Shown: positions 43,976-53,223, counted from the stretch's first letter. The stretch is DNA of 64,000 nt from Pelomonas caseinilytica (GCF_021353235.1 NZ_JAJTWT010000002.1:735741-799740), one strand, 5' to 3'. The notes: generated by a model from the letters alone, not told the origin. Numbers and translations: made by a program.

Positions 43976-44957
43976 GCCCGCGCTGCCGTGCAGGCGCATC
44001 ACGCTGCACGGCCCCACCATGGCCACGCGCTGGTCCGCCAGCATCGACGCCGACGCCGGTCTCGACCTCGCGGCCCTGCAGCACGACCTCGCCGCCGCGG
44101 TGGGGCAGGTGGACGAGCAGATGTCCCCCTGGAAGGCCGGCAGCGACCTCACGCGGCTGAACCGCGCCCCGGTGGGCAGCTGGGTCGACCTGCCCGCCGA
44201 GATGCTGGAGGTGCTGGACTGCGCGCTCGACGTGCATCGGCGCAGCGGCGGCGGCTTCAACCCCTGCGTGGGCGCGGTGGTCGACGCCTGGGGATTCGGC
44301 GCGGCGCGCGATGCGCCCGACGCCCAGGCCATCCGTGCCGCGCGCCAGGCCACGCCCCTGGCCGCGCAGGCGGCGCTGGAGCTGGACCGGCCCGGTGGCC
44401 GCGCCCGAAAGAACGCGGCCCTGCAGGTCGACCTGTGCGGGATCGCGAAGGGCTATGCGGTGGACCGCATGGCCGACGTGCTCGGCCGGCATGGCGTGCG
44501 GCATGCACTGGCAGCGCTGGATGGCGAACTGCGCGCCATCGGCACCCAGGCCGACGGCAGCCCCTGGGCGGTGGGCTTGGAGCGCCCCGAACCCGGCCAC
44601 CGCGCGGTGCATGGCGTCATCGAACTGCAGGATCTGGCGGTGGCCACCTCGGGCGACTACCGCCACTTCGTGGACGTGGGTGGCACGCGCCTCGCCCACA
44701 CGATGGACCCGCAGCGCTGTGCCCCCGTCAACAACGCCGTGGCCTCGGTCACGGTGCTGGCGCCCTCCTGCATGCAGGCGGACGCCTGGGCCACGGCCTT
44801 GCTGGTGGCAGGTCCCGAACAGGGCCCCGAGCTGGCGCGCCGCCTCGGCATGGACGTGCTCTTCCTGCTGCGCCGGGCCGGGGGGCTGGCCGAAGTGGCC
44901 GAAGTGGCCGAAGTGGCACTGGGCCGGTTCGCCGCCGATGGCGGCGCTTGCGCCTGA
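43956..44957 (+). CDS. apbE: FAD:protein FMN transferase ApbE
   Basis: A 333-residue ApbE-family enzyme, which attaches FMN covalently to Thr/Ser of partner flavoproteins. It has HGPTMATRWSASIDAD at the start, NPCVGAVVDAWGFG, DLCGIAKGYAVDRM and the signature LAVATSGDYRHFV with HTMDPQ (metal Asp). No clear signal peptide is seen, although the usual site of action is the periplasm. It overlaps the reductase gene by 20 nt, pointing to flavinylation of a partner in this module. The C-terminus carries a triple AEV repeat. Confidence 0.93.
   Translation: MPKTFSEPALPCRRITLHGPTMATRWSASIDADAGLDLAALQHDLAAAVGQVDEQMSPWKAGSDLTRLNRAPVGSWVDLPAEMLEVLDCALDVHRRSGGGFNPCVGAVVDAWGFGAARDAPDAQAIRAARQATPLAAQAALELDRPGGRARKNAALQVDLCGIAKGYAVDRMADVLGRHGVRHALAALDGELRAIGTQADGSPWAVGLERPEPGHRAVHGVIELQDLAVATSGDYRHFVDVGGTRLAHTMDPQRCAPVNNAVASVTVLAPSCMQADAWATALLVAGPEQGPELARRLGMDVLFLLRRAGGLAEVAEVAEVALGRFAADGGACA
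44888..44914 (+). repeat. Tandem 9-bp repeat inside apbE
   Basis: GGCCGAAGT occurs three times in a row, in frame, encoding part of AEVAEVAEVA near the ApbE C-terminus. It is a simple-sequence expansion that preserves the frame and lies in a region not conserved in the family. Confidence 0.9.
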
Positions 44958-45085
44958 GCCCCGCAGCTTGCAGCGGCCTTGCCCGCGACTGACGCCTCAC
45001 TGTGGCGGCCCGTTCCGGTGCCATGACGGCACGACTGCGCGGCTAGAGTGCCGGCACGCTGCGGCCCGCGCCCCAGTGGCCGTGC

Positions 45086-45913
45086 ATGCCGTCTCGCCTC
45101 TTCTTGAAGTCCCGCCTGTTCGCCCTCCCCGCGGCGGCGCTGCTGGCCGCCGCCCTGGCCGCCCCCTGCGCCCGCGCGGCCGGCAGCCTGTTGCTGATCG
45201 ACGCGCCGCCCGAGGCGGCCACATGGTCCGCCGGCCTGTCGGCGCGAGGCTGGCCGCGTGCGCCCGGCAGCCGGCGGCAGCGGGAGCAACTGCTGCCCGC
45301 CTTCGACTACGAGTCGCCCAGCGGCCTCTTCCTGGCCAGCGACGCCGGCCTGGGCTGGAACCTCGCGCCCGAGCTGCTGCAGGGCCACTCGGCCAGGGAC
45401 TGGCAGTTCGGCCTGCGGCTGTGGCCGCAGTCGGGCCGGCCGCGCCGGGAGTCGCCGCCCGGCATCAACCGCCTGGGCACGCGCCTGGTCACCGAGGCCT
45501 TCGCCAACGTGCAGGCCCTGCCGGCGCTGCTGCTGCAGTCCGGCCTCTCTTGGGGCAGCGGCCGGCACCACGACGGCGGTCAGCTCGAACTCGGCGCCAC
45601 CAGCGGCATCCCGCTGGGCGACGACCTGCTCGCCATCAGCCTGGCCGCCACCTACGCCAACGCGGCCCATCTGCGCGGCAGCTTCGGGGTGGGCGCGCGC
45701 GAGTCGGCGGCCAGCGGCCTGCCGGAGTGGCGCCCGGGCAGCGGCTGGCAGGACTGGAGCATCGCCCTGAGCGGTGAGCACAAGTTCTCCGCGGACTGGT
45801 CGGTCAGCGGGCAGTGGCTGCAGGCCCGCCTCGTGGACCAGGCCGCGAAGTCGCCGCTGACCCGCGACCGCCGCCAGCCGAGCTTCATCCTCAGCCTCTG
45901 GCATCGCTTCTGA
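45086..45913 (+). CDS. MipA/OmpV-family outer membrane protein
   Basis: A 275-residue protein with an N-terminal signal (LFALPAAALLAAALAAPCAR), then a beta-barrel-like sequence with alternating hydrophobics. LLPAFDYESPSGLFLASDAG followed by LGWNLAPELL and the aromatic end FILSLWHRF match MipA/OmpV proteins. Members are scaffolds for murein hydrolase MltA or simple porin-like barrels. It starts 128 nt after apbE; that gap contains a GTGCC-ATGAC-GGCAC hairpin but no T-run. Confidence 0.8.
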   Translation: MPSRLFLKSRLFALPAAALLAAALAAPCARAAGSLLLIDAPPEAATWSAGLSARGWPRAPGSRRQREQLLPAFDYESPSGLFLASDAGLGWNLAPELLQGHSARDWQFGLRLWPQSGRPRRESPPGINRLGTRLVTEAFANVQALPALLLQSGLSWGSGRHHDGGQLELGATSGIPLGDDLLAISLAATYANAAHLRGSFGVGARESAASGLPEWRPGSGWQDWSIALSGEHKFSADWSVSGQWLQARLVDQAAKSPLTRDRRQPSFILSLWHRF

Positions 45914-45926
45914 ACCGCCCGCCGCC

Positions 45927-47006
45927 GTGCACGACGTCCTGCTTTACGCACTGCCGGTGTTCGTCGCCTGCATGGCCGCCGAATGGGCCTGGGGGCGCTG
46001 GCGGGGCCGCGACACCTACCGCCTCGCCGACACGCTGGGCAGCCTGAGCCAGGGCCTGCTCAGCCAGGGCGTGGCGGTGCTGACGCCGCTGTGCCAGACC
46101 GGCTTCTACGCCGCCGTGCACGGCCGCCTCGCCCTGCTGCCGGCCACGCTCTGGCACGGGGCCGTCGGCGTCGGGGCCGCCGTCGTCGTGTACGACTTCT
46201 GCGACTACTGGCTGCACCGCGCCAGCCACGAGAGCGCCCTGTTCTGGGCCGCGCATGCGGTGCACCACCAGAGCGAGCACTTCAACCTCAGCACCGCCCT
46301 GCGCCAGGAGAGCCTGTACGCCGTCATGGGCTGGCCGTTCTTCCTGCCCATGGCCGTGCTCGGGGTGCCGACCTCGCTCTACGCCCTGGCCGGCACGGTC
46401 GTGCTCTTCTACCAGTTCTGGATCCACACCGAGCACGTGGGCCGCCTCGGCTGGCTGGACGGCGTGCTGTCCACGCCCTCCAACCACCGCGTCCACCATG
46501 CCGTGAACCCGGCCTACCTGGACCGCAACTACGGCGCCATCTTCGTCGTCTGGGACCGGCTCTTCGGCAGCTTCGCGCCCGAGACCGAACCCTGCGTCTA
46601 CGGCACCGTCAAGCCGCTGGCGAGCTGGCATCCGCTGGCGGGCGTGGGCCAGTTCTACGCCGAGATGGCCCGGCGCATGAAGGCCACGCCGCGCTGGGCC
46701 GACAAGCTGCGCGTGCTGTGGAAGTCGCCGGGCTGGCTGCCACCGGGCGTGCCGCCGCCCGCGGAGGACGCCTTGCCCCGGCTGGCCCGGCCTCGCTTCG
46801 ATCCGCCGGCACTCCCGGCGGCGCGCGCGACGGCGGCCATCCTCTTCCTGGCCGTGGCCGCGGCGAGCGGCCTGTGGCTGGCCACGGCCGACGACCTCGG
46901 CCCGCTGGCCAACCTCGGCGCGGCGGCCGCCCTGACGGCCGGCCTGTGCGGCGTCGGCATGCTGCTGTCCCGCCGCGTGGCCGAGGAAAGCTCGGACGGC
47001 GAATAA
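45927..47006 (+). CDS. Sterol desaturase / fatty acid hydroxylase-family membrane protein
   Basis: A 359-residue di-iron membrane enzyme starting at GTG. The His clusters are H97-R-A-S-H101, H110...H113-H114-Q-S-E-H118 and N-H187-R-V-H190-H191, plus HTEH around 167-170, as in the family. Membrane helices flank them. It uses oxygen to hydroxylate or desaturate a lipid; the substrate is not evident. It lies 13 nt after the MipA gene, probably co-transcribed. The C-terminal 90 residues have an additional hydrophobic pair of uncertain role. Confidence 0.9.
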   Translation: MHDVLLYALPVFVACMAAEWAWGRWRGRDTYRLADTLGSLSQGLLSQGVAVLTPLCQTGFYAAVHGRLALLPATLWHGAVGVGAAVVVYDFCDYWLHRASHESALFWAAHAVHHQSEHFNLSTALRQESLYAVMGWPFFLPMAVLGVPTSLYALAGTVVLFYQFWIHTEHVGRLGWLDGVLSTPSNHRVHHAVNPAYLDRNYGAIFVVWDRLFGSFAPETEPCVYGTVKPLASWHPLAGVGQFYAEMARRMKATPRWADKLRVLWKSPGWLPPGVPPPAEDALPRLARPRFDPPALPAARATAAILFLAVAAASGLWLATADDLGPLANLGAAAALTAGLCGVGMLLSRRVAEESSDGE

Positions 47007-47081
47007 GCATCCCCGCTTTCCTTCGTTCCGCGCGCCGCCCGGCGTCCCTATCGTGCAAGGCCTGAACCGACACCGGCCGCC

Positions 47082-47642
47082 ATGCACATCACCAGCCTCT
47101 CCGCCAGCCCCAGCGAACGCTCACGCTCCGCCTGGCTCACGCAGTTCGCGCTGACCCGCCTCGAAGGCCGCGACACCCGGCATGACGACATCGTCGTGCG
47201 GACCCTGCCGCCCGCCGCGCTGCTCGCCGCCGACGTGCAGGACCCCGCCATCGCCGCGGCCGTGCGGGCCGTCGAGCAGGCCGACCTCGTCATCGTCGGC
47301 ACGCCCATCTACAAGGCAGCCTACAGCGGCCTGCTCAAGGTCTTCCTCGACCTGCTGCCGCCGGATGCGCTGCGCGGCAAGCTGGTGCTGCCCCTGGCCA
47401 CCGGCGGCAGCCCCGCCCACCTGCTGGCGCTGGACTACGCCCTCAAGCCCGTGCTCAGCGCCCTCGGCGCCCGCCACGTGCTCGACGGCGTCTTCGCCAC
47501 TGACGCTCAACTGCGCCGTCATGAAGCCGGCGGCTTCGTGCCCGAGGCCGACCTCATCGCGCGGCTGGACCGCGCCCTCGCGCCGCTGGCGCCGCGAATG
47601 CGCATCCACCTCGAGCCTCTGCAGCCGGCCCTGAGCTGTTGA
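47082..47642 (+). CDS. ssuE: NADPH-dependent FMN reductase SsuE
   Basis: A 186-residue flavodoxin-fold reductase supplying FMNH2 to the monooxygenase SsuD. It opens ITSLSASPSERSRSAWL (FMN phosphate site) and has DLVIVGTPIYKAAYSGLLKV and LPLATGGSPAHLLALDYALK, which are SsuE hallmarks. Length matches E. coli SsuE (191). It is first in the sulfonate cluster, separated from ssuA1 by a 134-nt gap containing an attenuator-like structure. Confidence 0.95.
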   Translation: MHITSLSASPSERSRSAWLTQFALTRLEGRDTRHDDIVVRTLPPAALLAADVQDPAIAAAVRAVEQADLVIVGTPIYKAAYSGLLKVFLDLLPPDALRGKLVLPLATGGSPAHLLALDYALKPVLSALGARHVLDGVFATDAQLRRHEAGGFVPEADLIARLDRALAPLAPRMRIHLEPLQPALSC

Positions 47643-47690
47643 CGCCGCAGGCCGCCTTTCAACCCACCGCTTGTCTCCTCGCCACCCGTT

Positions 47691-47759
47691 CCGGGATCGG
47701 CGACTTCATCCCGGCGCCTCGGGCGCGGATCGGGCGTGCCCGAGCGCCGGGATCTTTTT
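47691..47759 (+). promoter_or_regulatory. Attenuator-like leader with competing hairpins before ssuA1
   Basis: Segment 1 CCGGGAT (47691-47697) can pair with segment 2 ATCCCGG (47708-47714; 10-nt loop). Segment 2, as part of ATCCCGGCGCCTCGGGC (47708-47724), pairs alternatively with GCCCGAGCGCCGGGAT (47738-47753), a 16-bp stem with one bulge, followed by CTTTTT (47754-47759). That is a textbook terminator ending 17 nt before the ssuA1 ATG, leaving no room for a promoter after it. Read-through must therefore be regulated, or ssuA1-B would not be transcribed. Confidence 0.75.
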
Positions 47760-47776
47760 CGCACAGGACTCTCCCC

Positions 47777-48736
47777 ATGCCCTTCCGCTCCCTGCTCCGC
47801 TGGACCGCCCTGCCCCTGCTGGCGGCCTTCAGCCTGCACGCCGCCGCGCAGACCACGCTGCGCATCGGCTTCCAGAAATCGGCCAGCCTGCTGACCCTGC
47901 AGAAGTCCAGCGGCTCGCTGGAAAAGCGCCTCGCGCCGCTGGGCGTGGCCGTCAAGTGGGTCGAATTCCCCGCCGGCCCGCAGCTGCTCGAAGGCCTGAA
48001 CGTCGGCGCCGTCGACGTGGGCTTCGTCGGCGAGGCGCCGCCCATCTTCGCCCAGGCCGCCGGCGCCAGGTTCGTCTACATCGGCCACGACCCGGCCGCC
48101 CCCGAGGCCGAGGCCCTGGTCGTGCCCAAGGACTCGCCCATCCGCTCGCTGGCCGACCTGAAGGGCCGCAAGATCGCGCTGAACAAGGGCAGCAACGTCC
48201 ACTACCTGCTCGTCAAGGCGCTGGAGAAGCAGGGCCTGAAATACGGCGACATCCAGCCCGTCTACCTGCCGCCGGCCGACGCCCGCGCCGCCTTCGAGCG
48301 CGGCGCGGTGGACGCCTGGGTGATCTGGGACCCCTTCCTCGCCGCCGTCGAGAAGCAGAGCGGCGCACGGGTGCTGCTGGACGGCCGCGGCCTCGTCAAC
48401 AACTACGCCTATTACCTCGCCGAGCGTGGCTTCGCGCAGCAGCACCCCGAGCTCATCCAGGCCCTGTTCGACGACAGCCAGGCCCAGGCCGCCTACGTGA
48501 AGGCCAACACCCGCGCCGCCGCCGCCGTCATCGCGCCGCTGCAAGGCCTGGAGCCCGAGGTGGTCGAGAAGAGCCTGACGCGCTATCAGTTCGGCGTGAA
48601 GCCGCTCACGCCGGCCATCGCCGCCGAGCAGCAGAAGATCGCCGACGCCTTCCACGCCCTGGGCCTCATCCCTAGGCCCATCCGCGTCGCGGACGCCCTG
48701 CCCGGCAACGCGAAGGTCGCGGAGGCCGCCCGATGA
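47777..48736 (+). CDS. ssuA: Sulfonate ABC transporter substrate-binding protein SsuA, copy 1
   Basis: A 319-residue periplasmic binding protein with signal peptide MPFRSLLRWTALPLLAAFSL, cleaved near HAAAQ. The mature part opens TLRIGFQKSASLLTLQKSSG and has [32 protein letters not shown] and VDAWVIWDPF, all typical for SsuA/aliphatic sulfonate binders. AGGA lies upstream of the ATG. An in-frame extension to a TTG near the ssuE stop runs through the attenuator and is rejected. It overlaps the second copy by ATGA. Confidence 0.95.
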   Translation: MPFRSLLRWTALPLLAAFSLHAAAQTTLRIGFQKSASLLTLQKSSGSLEKRLAPLGVAVKWVEFPAGPQLLEGLNVGAVDVGFVGEAPPIFAQAAGARFVYIGHDPAAPEAEALVVPKDSPIRSLADLKGRKIALNKGSNVHYLLVKALEKQGLKYGDIQPVYLPPADARAAFERGAVDAWVIWDPFLAAVEKQSGARVLLDGRGLVNNYAYYLAERGFAQQHPELIQALFDDSQAQAAYVKANTRAAAAVIAPLQGLEPEVVEKSLTRYQFGVKPLTPAIAAEQQKIADAFHALGLIPRPIRVADALPGNAKVAEAAR

Positions 48737-49680
48737 GCGCCCCGGCCACGCGGCGCGCCGCCGTCGCCATCCTCGCCACCACCGCAGCGCTGTGGAGCCG
48801 CGCCCAGACGCCGGCCAGCCTGCGCATCGGTTTCCAGAAGGGCTCGCTCAACCTCGCGCTGCTCAAGGCCTACGGCCTGCTGGAGCAGCGCCTGGGCGGC
48901 ACACGCGTCCAGTGGACCGAGTTCCCGGCCGGCCCTCAGCTGCTCGAAGCCCTGGCCCTGGGCAGCGTGGACTTCGGCGCCACCGGCGATGCGCCGCCCG
49001 TCTTCGCCCAGGCGGCGGGCAAGGACATCGTCTACGTCGGCGCCGAGCCGCCCAAACCCGACAGTTCGGCGGTGCTGGTCAAGCCCGGCTCGCCGCTGAA
49101 GACCCTGGCCGACCTCAAGGGCCGGCGCCTGGCGCTGCAACGCGGCAGCAGCGCCCACTTCCTGGCCGTGCAGGCCCTGCGCCGGGCCGGCCTGGCGTGG
49201 GCCGACATCCAGGCCGTCTACCTGCCGCCGGCCGAGGCGCGCGCGGCCTTCGAGCGCGGCTCGGTCGACGCCTGGGCGGTGTGGGACCCGTATTACGCGG
49301 CGGCCGAGGTCAGCGGCGAACTGCGCGCCCTGGCCACCAGCCGCGGGCTGACGAGCAACAACACCTTCTACCTCGCGTCACGCCCGCTCAGCCAGCAGGC
49401 CGCGCTGCTGAAGACGCTGTTCCAGGCACTCACCGACACCGACGCCCGCGTGCAGGCCGACCGCCGCGACGCCGTGCAGCGCTATGCCGGCTTCGCCGGC
49501 CTGCCGGTGGCCACCGTCGAGCGCATGGTCGAGCGCCGCGGCGCCGCGCCCGTGGGGCCGCTCACTGCCGCCCTCGTCGCCGAGCAGCAGCAGGTGGCCG
49601 ACGCCTTCGCCGAACTCGGCCTCATTCCCCGCGCCATCCGCGTGGCCGACGCGGTCGCCACTCCCTTCCACAAAGCCTGA
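48733..49680 (+). CDS. Sulfonate ABC transporter substrate-binding protein SsuA, copy 2
   Basis: A 315-residue paralogue of the preceding protein. Shared landmarks include [52 protein letters not shown] and [20 protein letters not shown]. The leader [20 protein letters not shown] looks Tat-like (RR) or Sec. The copies differ throughout, so the duplication is not recent; they probably bind different sulfonates. Start and upstream stop overlap by ATGA; ssuD follows after 7 nt. Confidence 0.93.
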   Translation: MSAPATRRAAVAILATTAALWSRAQTPASLRIGFQKGSLNLALLKAYGLLEQRLGGTRVQWTEFPAGPQLLEALALGSVDFGATGDAPPVFAQAAGKDIVYVGAEPPKPDSSAVLVKPGSPLKTLADLKGRRLALQRGSSAHFLAVQALRRAGLAWADIQAVYLPPAEARAAFERGSVDAWAVWDPYYAAAEVSGELRALATSRGLTSNNTFYLASRPLSQQAALLKTLFQALTDTDARVQADRRDAVQRYAGFAGLPVATVERMVERRGAAPVGPLTAALVAEQQQVADAFAELGLIPRAIRVADAVATPFHKA

Positions 49681-49687
49681 GGCCCCC

Positions 49688-50854
49688 ATGAAGATCTTCT
49701 GGTTCATCCCCACCCACGGCGACAGCCGCTACCTCGGCAGCTCGCGCGGCGCCCGCGTGGCCGACCACGCCTACTTCAAGCAGGTGGCCATCGCGGCAGA
49801 CAGCCTCGGCTACGAAGGCGTGCTGCTGCCCACCGGCCGCAGCTGCGAAGACTCGTGGATCGTCGCGGCCAGCCTCATCGACGCGACGCGGCGGCTCAAG
49901 TTCCTCGTCGCCCTGCGGCCCGGCCTCGTCGCGCCGGCGCAGAGCGCCCGCATGGCCGCCACGCTGGACCGCCTCTCGGGCGGCCGGCTGCTCGTCAACC
50001 TCGTCACCGGCGGCGATCCCGAGGAGCTGGCCGGCGACGGCCAGTTCCTCGACCACGCAACCCGCTACGAGGAGTCCGCCGAGTTCATCCGCATCTGGCG
50101 CGAGCTGCTGGCCCGCTCGCACGACGGCGGCAGCCTGGACTTCGACGGCCGCCACCTCGCCGTGAAGGGCGGCAAGGTCCTCTACCCGCCCATCAGCCGG
50201 CCCTACCCGCCGGTCTTCTTCGGCGGCTCTTCGGCGCCGGCCCACGAGCTGGCTGCGGCCCAGGTGGACACCTACCTCACCTGGGGCGAGGCGCCCGAGG
50301 ACGTGGCCGCCAAGATCGCCGACGTGCGTGAGCGCGCCGCCGCCCACGGCCGCACGCTGCGCTACGGCATCCGGCTGCACGTCATCGTGCGCGAGACCGA
50401 GGACGAAGCCTGGCGCGCCGCCGGTGAATTGCTCAGCCAGCTCGACGAGGCCACCGTCGCCGCGGCCCAGGCCCGCTTCGCGAAGATGGACTCCGTCGGC
50501 CAGCGCCGCATGGCCGAGCTGCACGCCGGGCGCTTCGACAAGGCCGACGTGCGCCGCGGCCTGGAGATCGCGCCCAACCTCTGGGCCGGCGTGGGCCTGG
50601 TGCGCGGCGGCGCGGGCACGGCCCTGGTGGGCAACCCGCACCAGGTGGCCGAGCGGATCAAGGCCTATGCCGACCTCGGCCTCGAATACTTCGTGCTGTC
50701 CGGCTACCCGCACCTGGACGAGGCCCACCGTTTTGCCGAGCTCGTCTTCCCGCTGCTGCCGCTGGACCTGCGCGAGAAGCTCTCGGCGCCGGCCCTGACG
50801 GGGCCGTTCGGCGAAGTCATCGCCAACCACGACGCGCCCAAGGCGGCTGCATGA
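49688..50854 (+). CDS. ssuD: FMNH2-dependent alkanesulfonate monooxygenase SsuD
   Basis: A 388-residue luciferase-fold monooxygenase that releases sulfite from alkanesulfonates with FMNH2 and oxygen. It opens [19 protein letters not shown], has [40 protein letters not shown] and [20 protein letters not shown], as in E. coli SsuD (381 residues). It uses flavin from SsuE. The stop overlaps ssuC by ATGA. Frames open upstream in this reading are shadows of the SsuA copy. Confidence 0.97.
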   Translation: MKIFWFIPTHGDSRYLGSSRGARVADHAYFKQVAIAADSLGYEGVLLPTGRSCEDSWIVAASLIDATRRLKFLVALRPGLVAPAQSARMAATLDRLSGGRLLVNLVTGGDPEELAGDGQFLDHATRYEESAEFIRIWRELLARSHDGGSLDFDGRHLAVKGGKVLYPPISRPYPPVFFGGSSAPAHELAAAQVDTYLTWGEAPEDVAAKIADVRERAAAHGRTLRYGIRLHVIVRETEDEAWRAAGELLSQLDEATVAAAQARFAKMDSVGQRRMAELHAGRFDKADVRRGLEIAPNLWAGVGLVRGGAGTALVGNPHQVAERIKAYADLGLEYFVLSGYPHLDEAHRFAELVFPLLPLDLREKLSAPALTGPFGEVIANHDAPKAAA

Positions 50855-51621
50855 CAGCCGCCCACCGCCTCCTGCCCTGGCTGCTGCCCGCGGCCCTGCT
50901 GCTGGCCTGGGAGGTCGCCTCGCGCCAAGGCTGGCTGGCCGCGCGCATCCTGCCCGAGCCGGCGGCCGTGCTGGCCGCCTTCTGGCAGCTGCTGCGCTCG
51001 GGCGAGCTGGCGCACCACGTCGCCGTCAGCAGCCTGCGCGCCTTCTCGGCCCTCGCCCTCGGCGGCAGCCTCGGCCTGGCGCTGGGCCTGCTGACCGGCA
51101 CCTGGCGGCAGGCCGAGGCCCTGCTCGACACCACCCTGCAGATGCTGCGCAACATCCCGGCCCTGGCGCTCATTCCCCTCGTCATCCTGTGGTTCGGCAT
51201 CGACGAGGCGGCCAAGCTCGTGCTGGTGGCGGTGGGCGTGTTCTTCCCCGTCTACCTCAACACCTTCCACGGCATCCGCGGCGTCGACCGCGACCTCGTC
51301 GAGATGGCGCGCAGCTACGGCCTGCGTGGCTGGCGGCTGTACCGCCACGTCATCCTGCCCGGCGCCCTGCCGTCCATCCTCGTGGGCCTGCGCTTTTCCC
51401 TCGGACTGATGTGGGTGCTACTCATCGTCGCCGAGACGCTGTCGGCCCAGGCCGGCATCGGCTACCTGACGATGAACGCCCGCGAGTTCCTACAGACCGA
51501 CGTCGTCCTCGTCGGCATCCTGCTCTACGCCCTGCTCGGCAAGCTGGCGGACGTGCTGGCCCGGGCACTCGAACGGGCCTGGCTGCCCTGGCACCGCGGC
51601 TATGCCGCGCAAGGAGCCTGA
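50851..51621 (+). CDS. ssuC: Sulfonate ABC transporter permease SsuC
   Basis: A 256-residue inner-membrane permease with about six helices, e.g. [19 protein letters not shown] at the start and [20 protein letters not shown]. The EAA loop is [20 protein letters not shown] followed by [13 protein letters not shown]. It is specific to the SsuC/TauC group by the segment [17 protein letters not shown]. It couples to SsuB and receives sulfonates from the SsuA copies. Confidence 0.95.
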   Translation: MTAAHRLLPWLLPAALLLAWEVASRQGWLAARILPEPAAVLAAFWQLLRSGELAHHVAVSSLRAFSALALGGSLGLALGLLTGTWRQAEALLDTTLQMLRNIPALALIPLVILWFGIDEAAKLVLVAVGVFFPVYLNTFHGIRGVDRDLVEMARSYGLRGWRLYRHVILPGALPSILVGLRFSLGLMWVLLIVAETLSAQAGIGYLTMNAREFLQTDVVLVGILLYALLGKLADVLARALERAWLPWHRGYAAQGA

Positions 51622-51623
51622 CC

Positions 51624-52406
51624 ATGTGGTTGAGCGAAATCGACGCCCCGGTCCTGGCACGCGAGCCGGTGCATGCCGAGGCCCCGGCGCCCGCCGGCGA
51701 CGGCCTGGCCCTGCATCTGCGCGGCGTGGCCAAGTCCTTCGGCCCGCGACACGTGCTGCACGGGCTGGACCTGCGCATCGCGCCGGGCGAGTTCGTCGCG
51801 CTGGTGGGACGCAGCGGCTGCGGCAAGAGCACCCTGCTGCGACTGATCGCCGGGCTGGAAACGCCCGACGCCGGCCACATCGACGCCGGCACGGCGAATG
51901 AACGCCGGCTGATGTTCCAGGACGCGCGGCTGCTGCCCTGGAAGCGCATCGTCGACAACGTCGCCCTGGGTCTGGAAGGTGCCGACGCCCGGCCCCGGGC
52001 CATGGAGGCCCTGGCCCAGGTCGGCCTGGGCGGCCGGGCCGGGGACTGGCCGGCGACCCTCTCGGGCGGCCAGCGCCAGCGCGTGGCCCTGGCCCGTGCC
52101 CTGGTGCACCGACCGCGCCTGCTGCTGCTGGACGAGCCCCTGGGTGCCCTGGACGCGTTGACCCGGCTGGAGATGCACCGCCTGATCGAGCAGCTCTGGC
52201 GCCGCCACCGCTTCACGGCCCTGCTGGTGACGCACGACGTCACCGAGGCCGTGGCCCTGGCCGACCGCGTGCTGCTCGTCGACCGCGGCGGCATCGCCCT
52301 GGACGCGACCGTCGCCCTCCCGCGCCCCCGCTCGCGCGCCGCACCCGGCTTCGCCGAGCTGGAGGAGCGGGTGCTGCGCCACATCGTCGCCCCGCCCGTC
52401 GCCTGA
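51624..52406 (+). CDS. ssuB: Sulfonate ABC transporter ATP-binding protein SsuB
   Basis: A 260-residue ATPase. Walker A is GRSGCGKST, signature [15 protein letters not shown], Walker [14 protein letters not shown], and the Q-loop region [20 protein letters not shown] is typical for nitrate/sulfonate/taurine transporters. About 25 extra residues precede the ATPase fold. AAGGAG is 8 nt upstream of the ATG, 2 nt after the ssuC stop. It is the last gene of the ssu operon. Confidence 0.95.
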   Translation: MWLSEIDAPVLAREPVHAEAPAPAGDGLALHLRGVAKSFGPRHVLHGLDLRIAPGEFVALVGRSGCGKSTLLRLIAGLETPDAGHIDAGTANERRLMFQDARLLPWKRIVDNVALGLEGADARPRAMEALAQVGLGGRAGDWPATLSGGQRQRVALARALVHRPRLLLLDEPLGALDALTRLEMHRLIEQLWRRHRFTALLVTHDVTEAVALADRVLLVDRGGIALDATVALPRPRSRAAPGFAELEERVLRHIVAPPVA

Positions 52407-52452
52407 CCCCCGCCAGGGCGCGGGCGCCGCCGCCATGGCACCATGCCGGCCC

Positions 52453-52791
52453 ATGACCCTTCACGTCGCCTGCCTCTGCGCGGCCTGGTGCCGCACCTGC
52501 GAAAACTACCGGCAAGTCTTCGAGGCCGCCTGCGCCGAGCTGCCGCAGGACAGGCTGCATGTGCGCTGGATCGACATCGAGGACGAGGCCGACCTTGTCG
52601 GCGACCTCGACATCGAGACCTTCCCGACGCTGCTGATCGCGGACGAGAAGCAGGTGCGGTTCATCGGTCCGCTGACACCGCAGCCCGAGACCCTGCGGCG
52701 CGTGCTGCGCGCCCACCTGGCGGACGCCACGCCGGCCCGCGTCGGGCCCGAGCAGCTGGCCCTGGCGGCGCGCCTAAGGGCGCTGGCCTGA
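52453..52791 (+). CDS. Thioredoxin-like protein with C-x-x-C
   Basis: A 112-residue thioredoxin-fold protein with active site W12-C13-R-T-C16 (CRTC instead of CGPC) and the cis-Pro region IETFPTLLIADEKQV. No signal peptide, so it is cytoplasmic. It may be a thiol-disulfide exchanger of unknown partner. I prefer the ATG at 52453 giving a canonical first strand; 52435 adds MAPCRP. It lies 46 nt after ssuB. Its last 18 nt overlap the end of the converging hypothetical gene. Confidence 0.82.
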   Translation: MTLHVACLCAAWCRTCENYRQVFEAACAELPQDRLHVRWIDIEDEADLVGDLDIETFPTLLIADEKQVRFIGPLTPQPETLRRVLRAHLADATPARVGPEQLALAARLRALA

Positions 52792-53217
52792 GGCCTGGGA
52801 CCGGGCCGCGGCATGGGCCGCCGTCGCCAGTTCCTCGGCGGGCCAGTGCCGGGTGAGCCACACCGTCAACGCGGCACTGCGGATCTGGCCGCCGAGCATG
52901 CCGCCCTGGTCGGCCTGGTCCATCAGGTGGGCGCGGGCCACCCAGTAGGCGATCTCCTCGCCGGGGCGCACGCGGTCCCGCCCCACCAGCGCGAGGACGA
53001 AGCCATAGGGGTTCAGCGGCTCGACGACGAGCGGCCCCTCGCCGCCGGCGCGCTGCCAGACCTCGGCCTGCTGCTGCGGCGTGGCGAGTGGCCGCGGCGG
53101 CACCGGCAGCGTGCCCATGCGCGCCAACGCGACCTCGTAGGCCAGCCAGGGAGCGAGCAGGCACGACGCCAGCGACAGGCCGACGATGCCGGCGAGGATA
53201 CGGAACAGGATTCGCAT
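52774..53217 (-). CDS. Hypothetical membrane-anchored protein, tctA-linked
   Basis: A 147-residue protein with one N-terminal hydrophobic segment (LFRILAGIVGLSLASCLLAP), likely an uncleaved anchor or signal. The rest is soluble with NPYGFVLALVGRDRVRPGEE and RSAALTVWLTRHWPAEELAT, the latter resembling the helix region of small transglycosylase-like proteins, but no catalytic motif is certain. It starts 6 nt after the tctA stop on the same strand, so it is probably the third gene of the tctB-tctA unit. Function not recognised. Confidence 0.75.
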   Translation of the reverse strand: MRILFRILAGIVGLSLASCLLAPWLAYEVALARMGTLPVPPRPLATPQQQAEVWQRAGGEGPLVVEPLNPYGFVLALVGRDRVRPGEEIAYWVARAHLMDQADQGGMLGGQIRSAALTVWLTRHWPAEELATAAHAAARSQASGQRP

Positions 53218-53223
53218 GAGGCC

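Noticed and set aside
47639..47776. In-frame N-terminal extension of SsuA copy 1
   Set aside because: It would pass through the terminator hairpin and bury the clear signal peptide starting at MPFRSLLRW.
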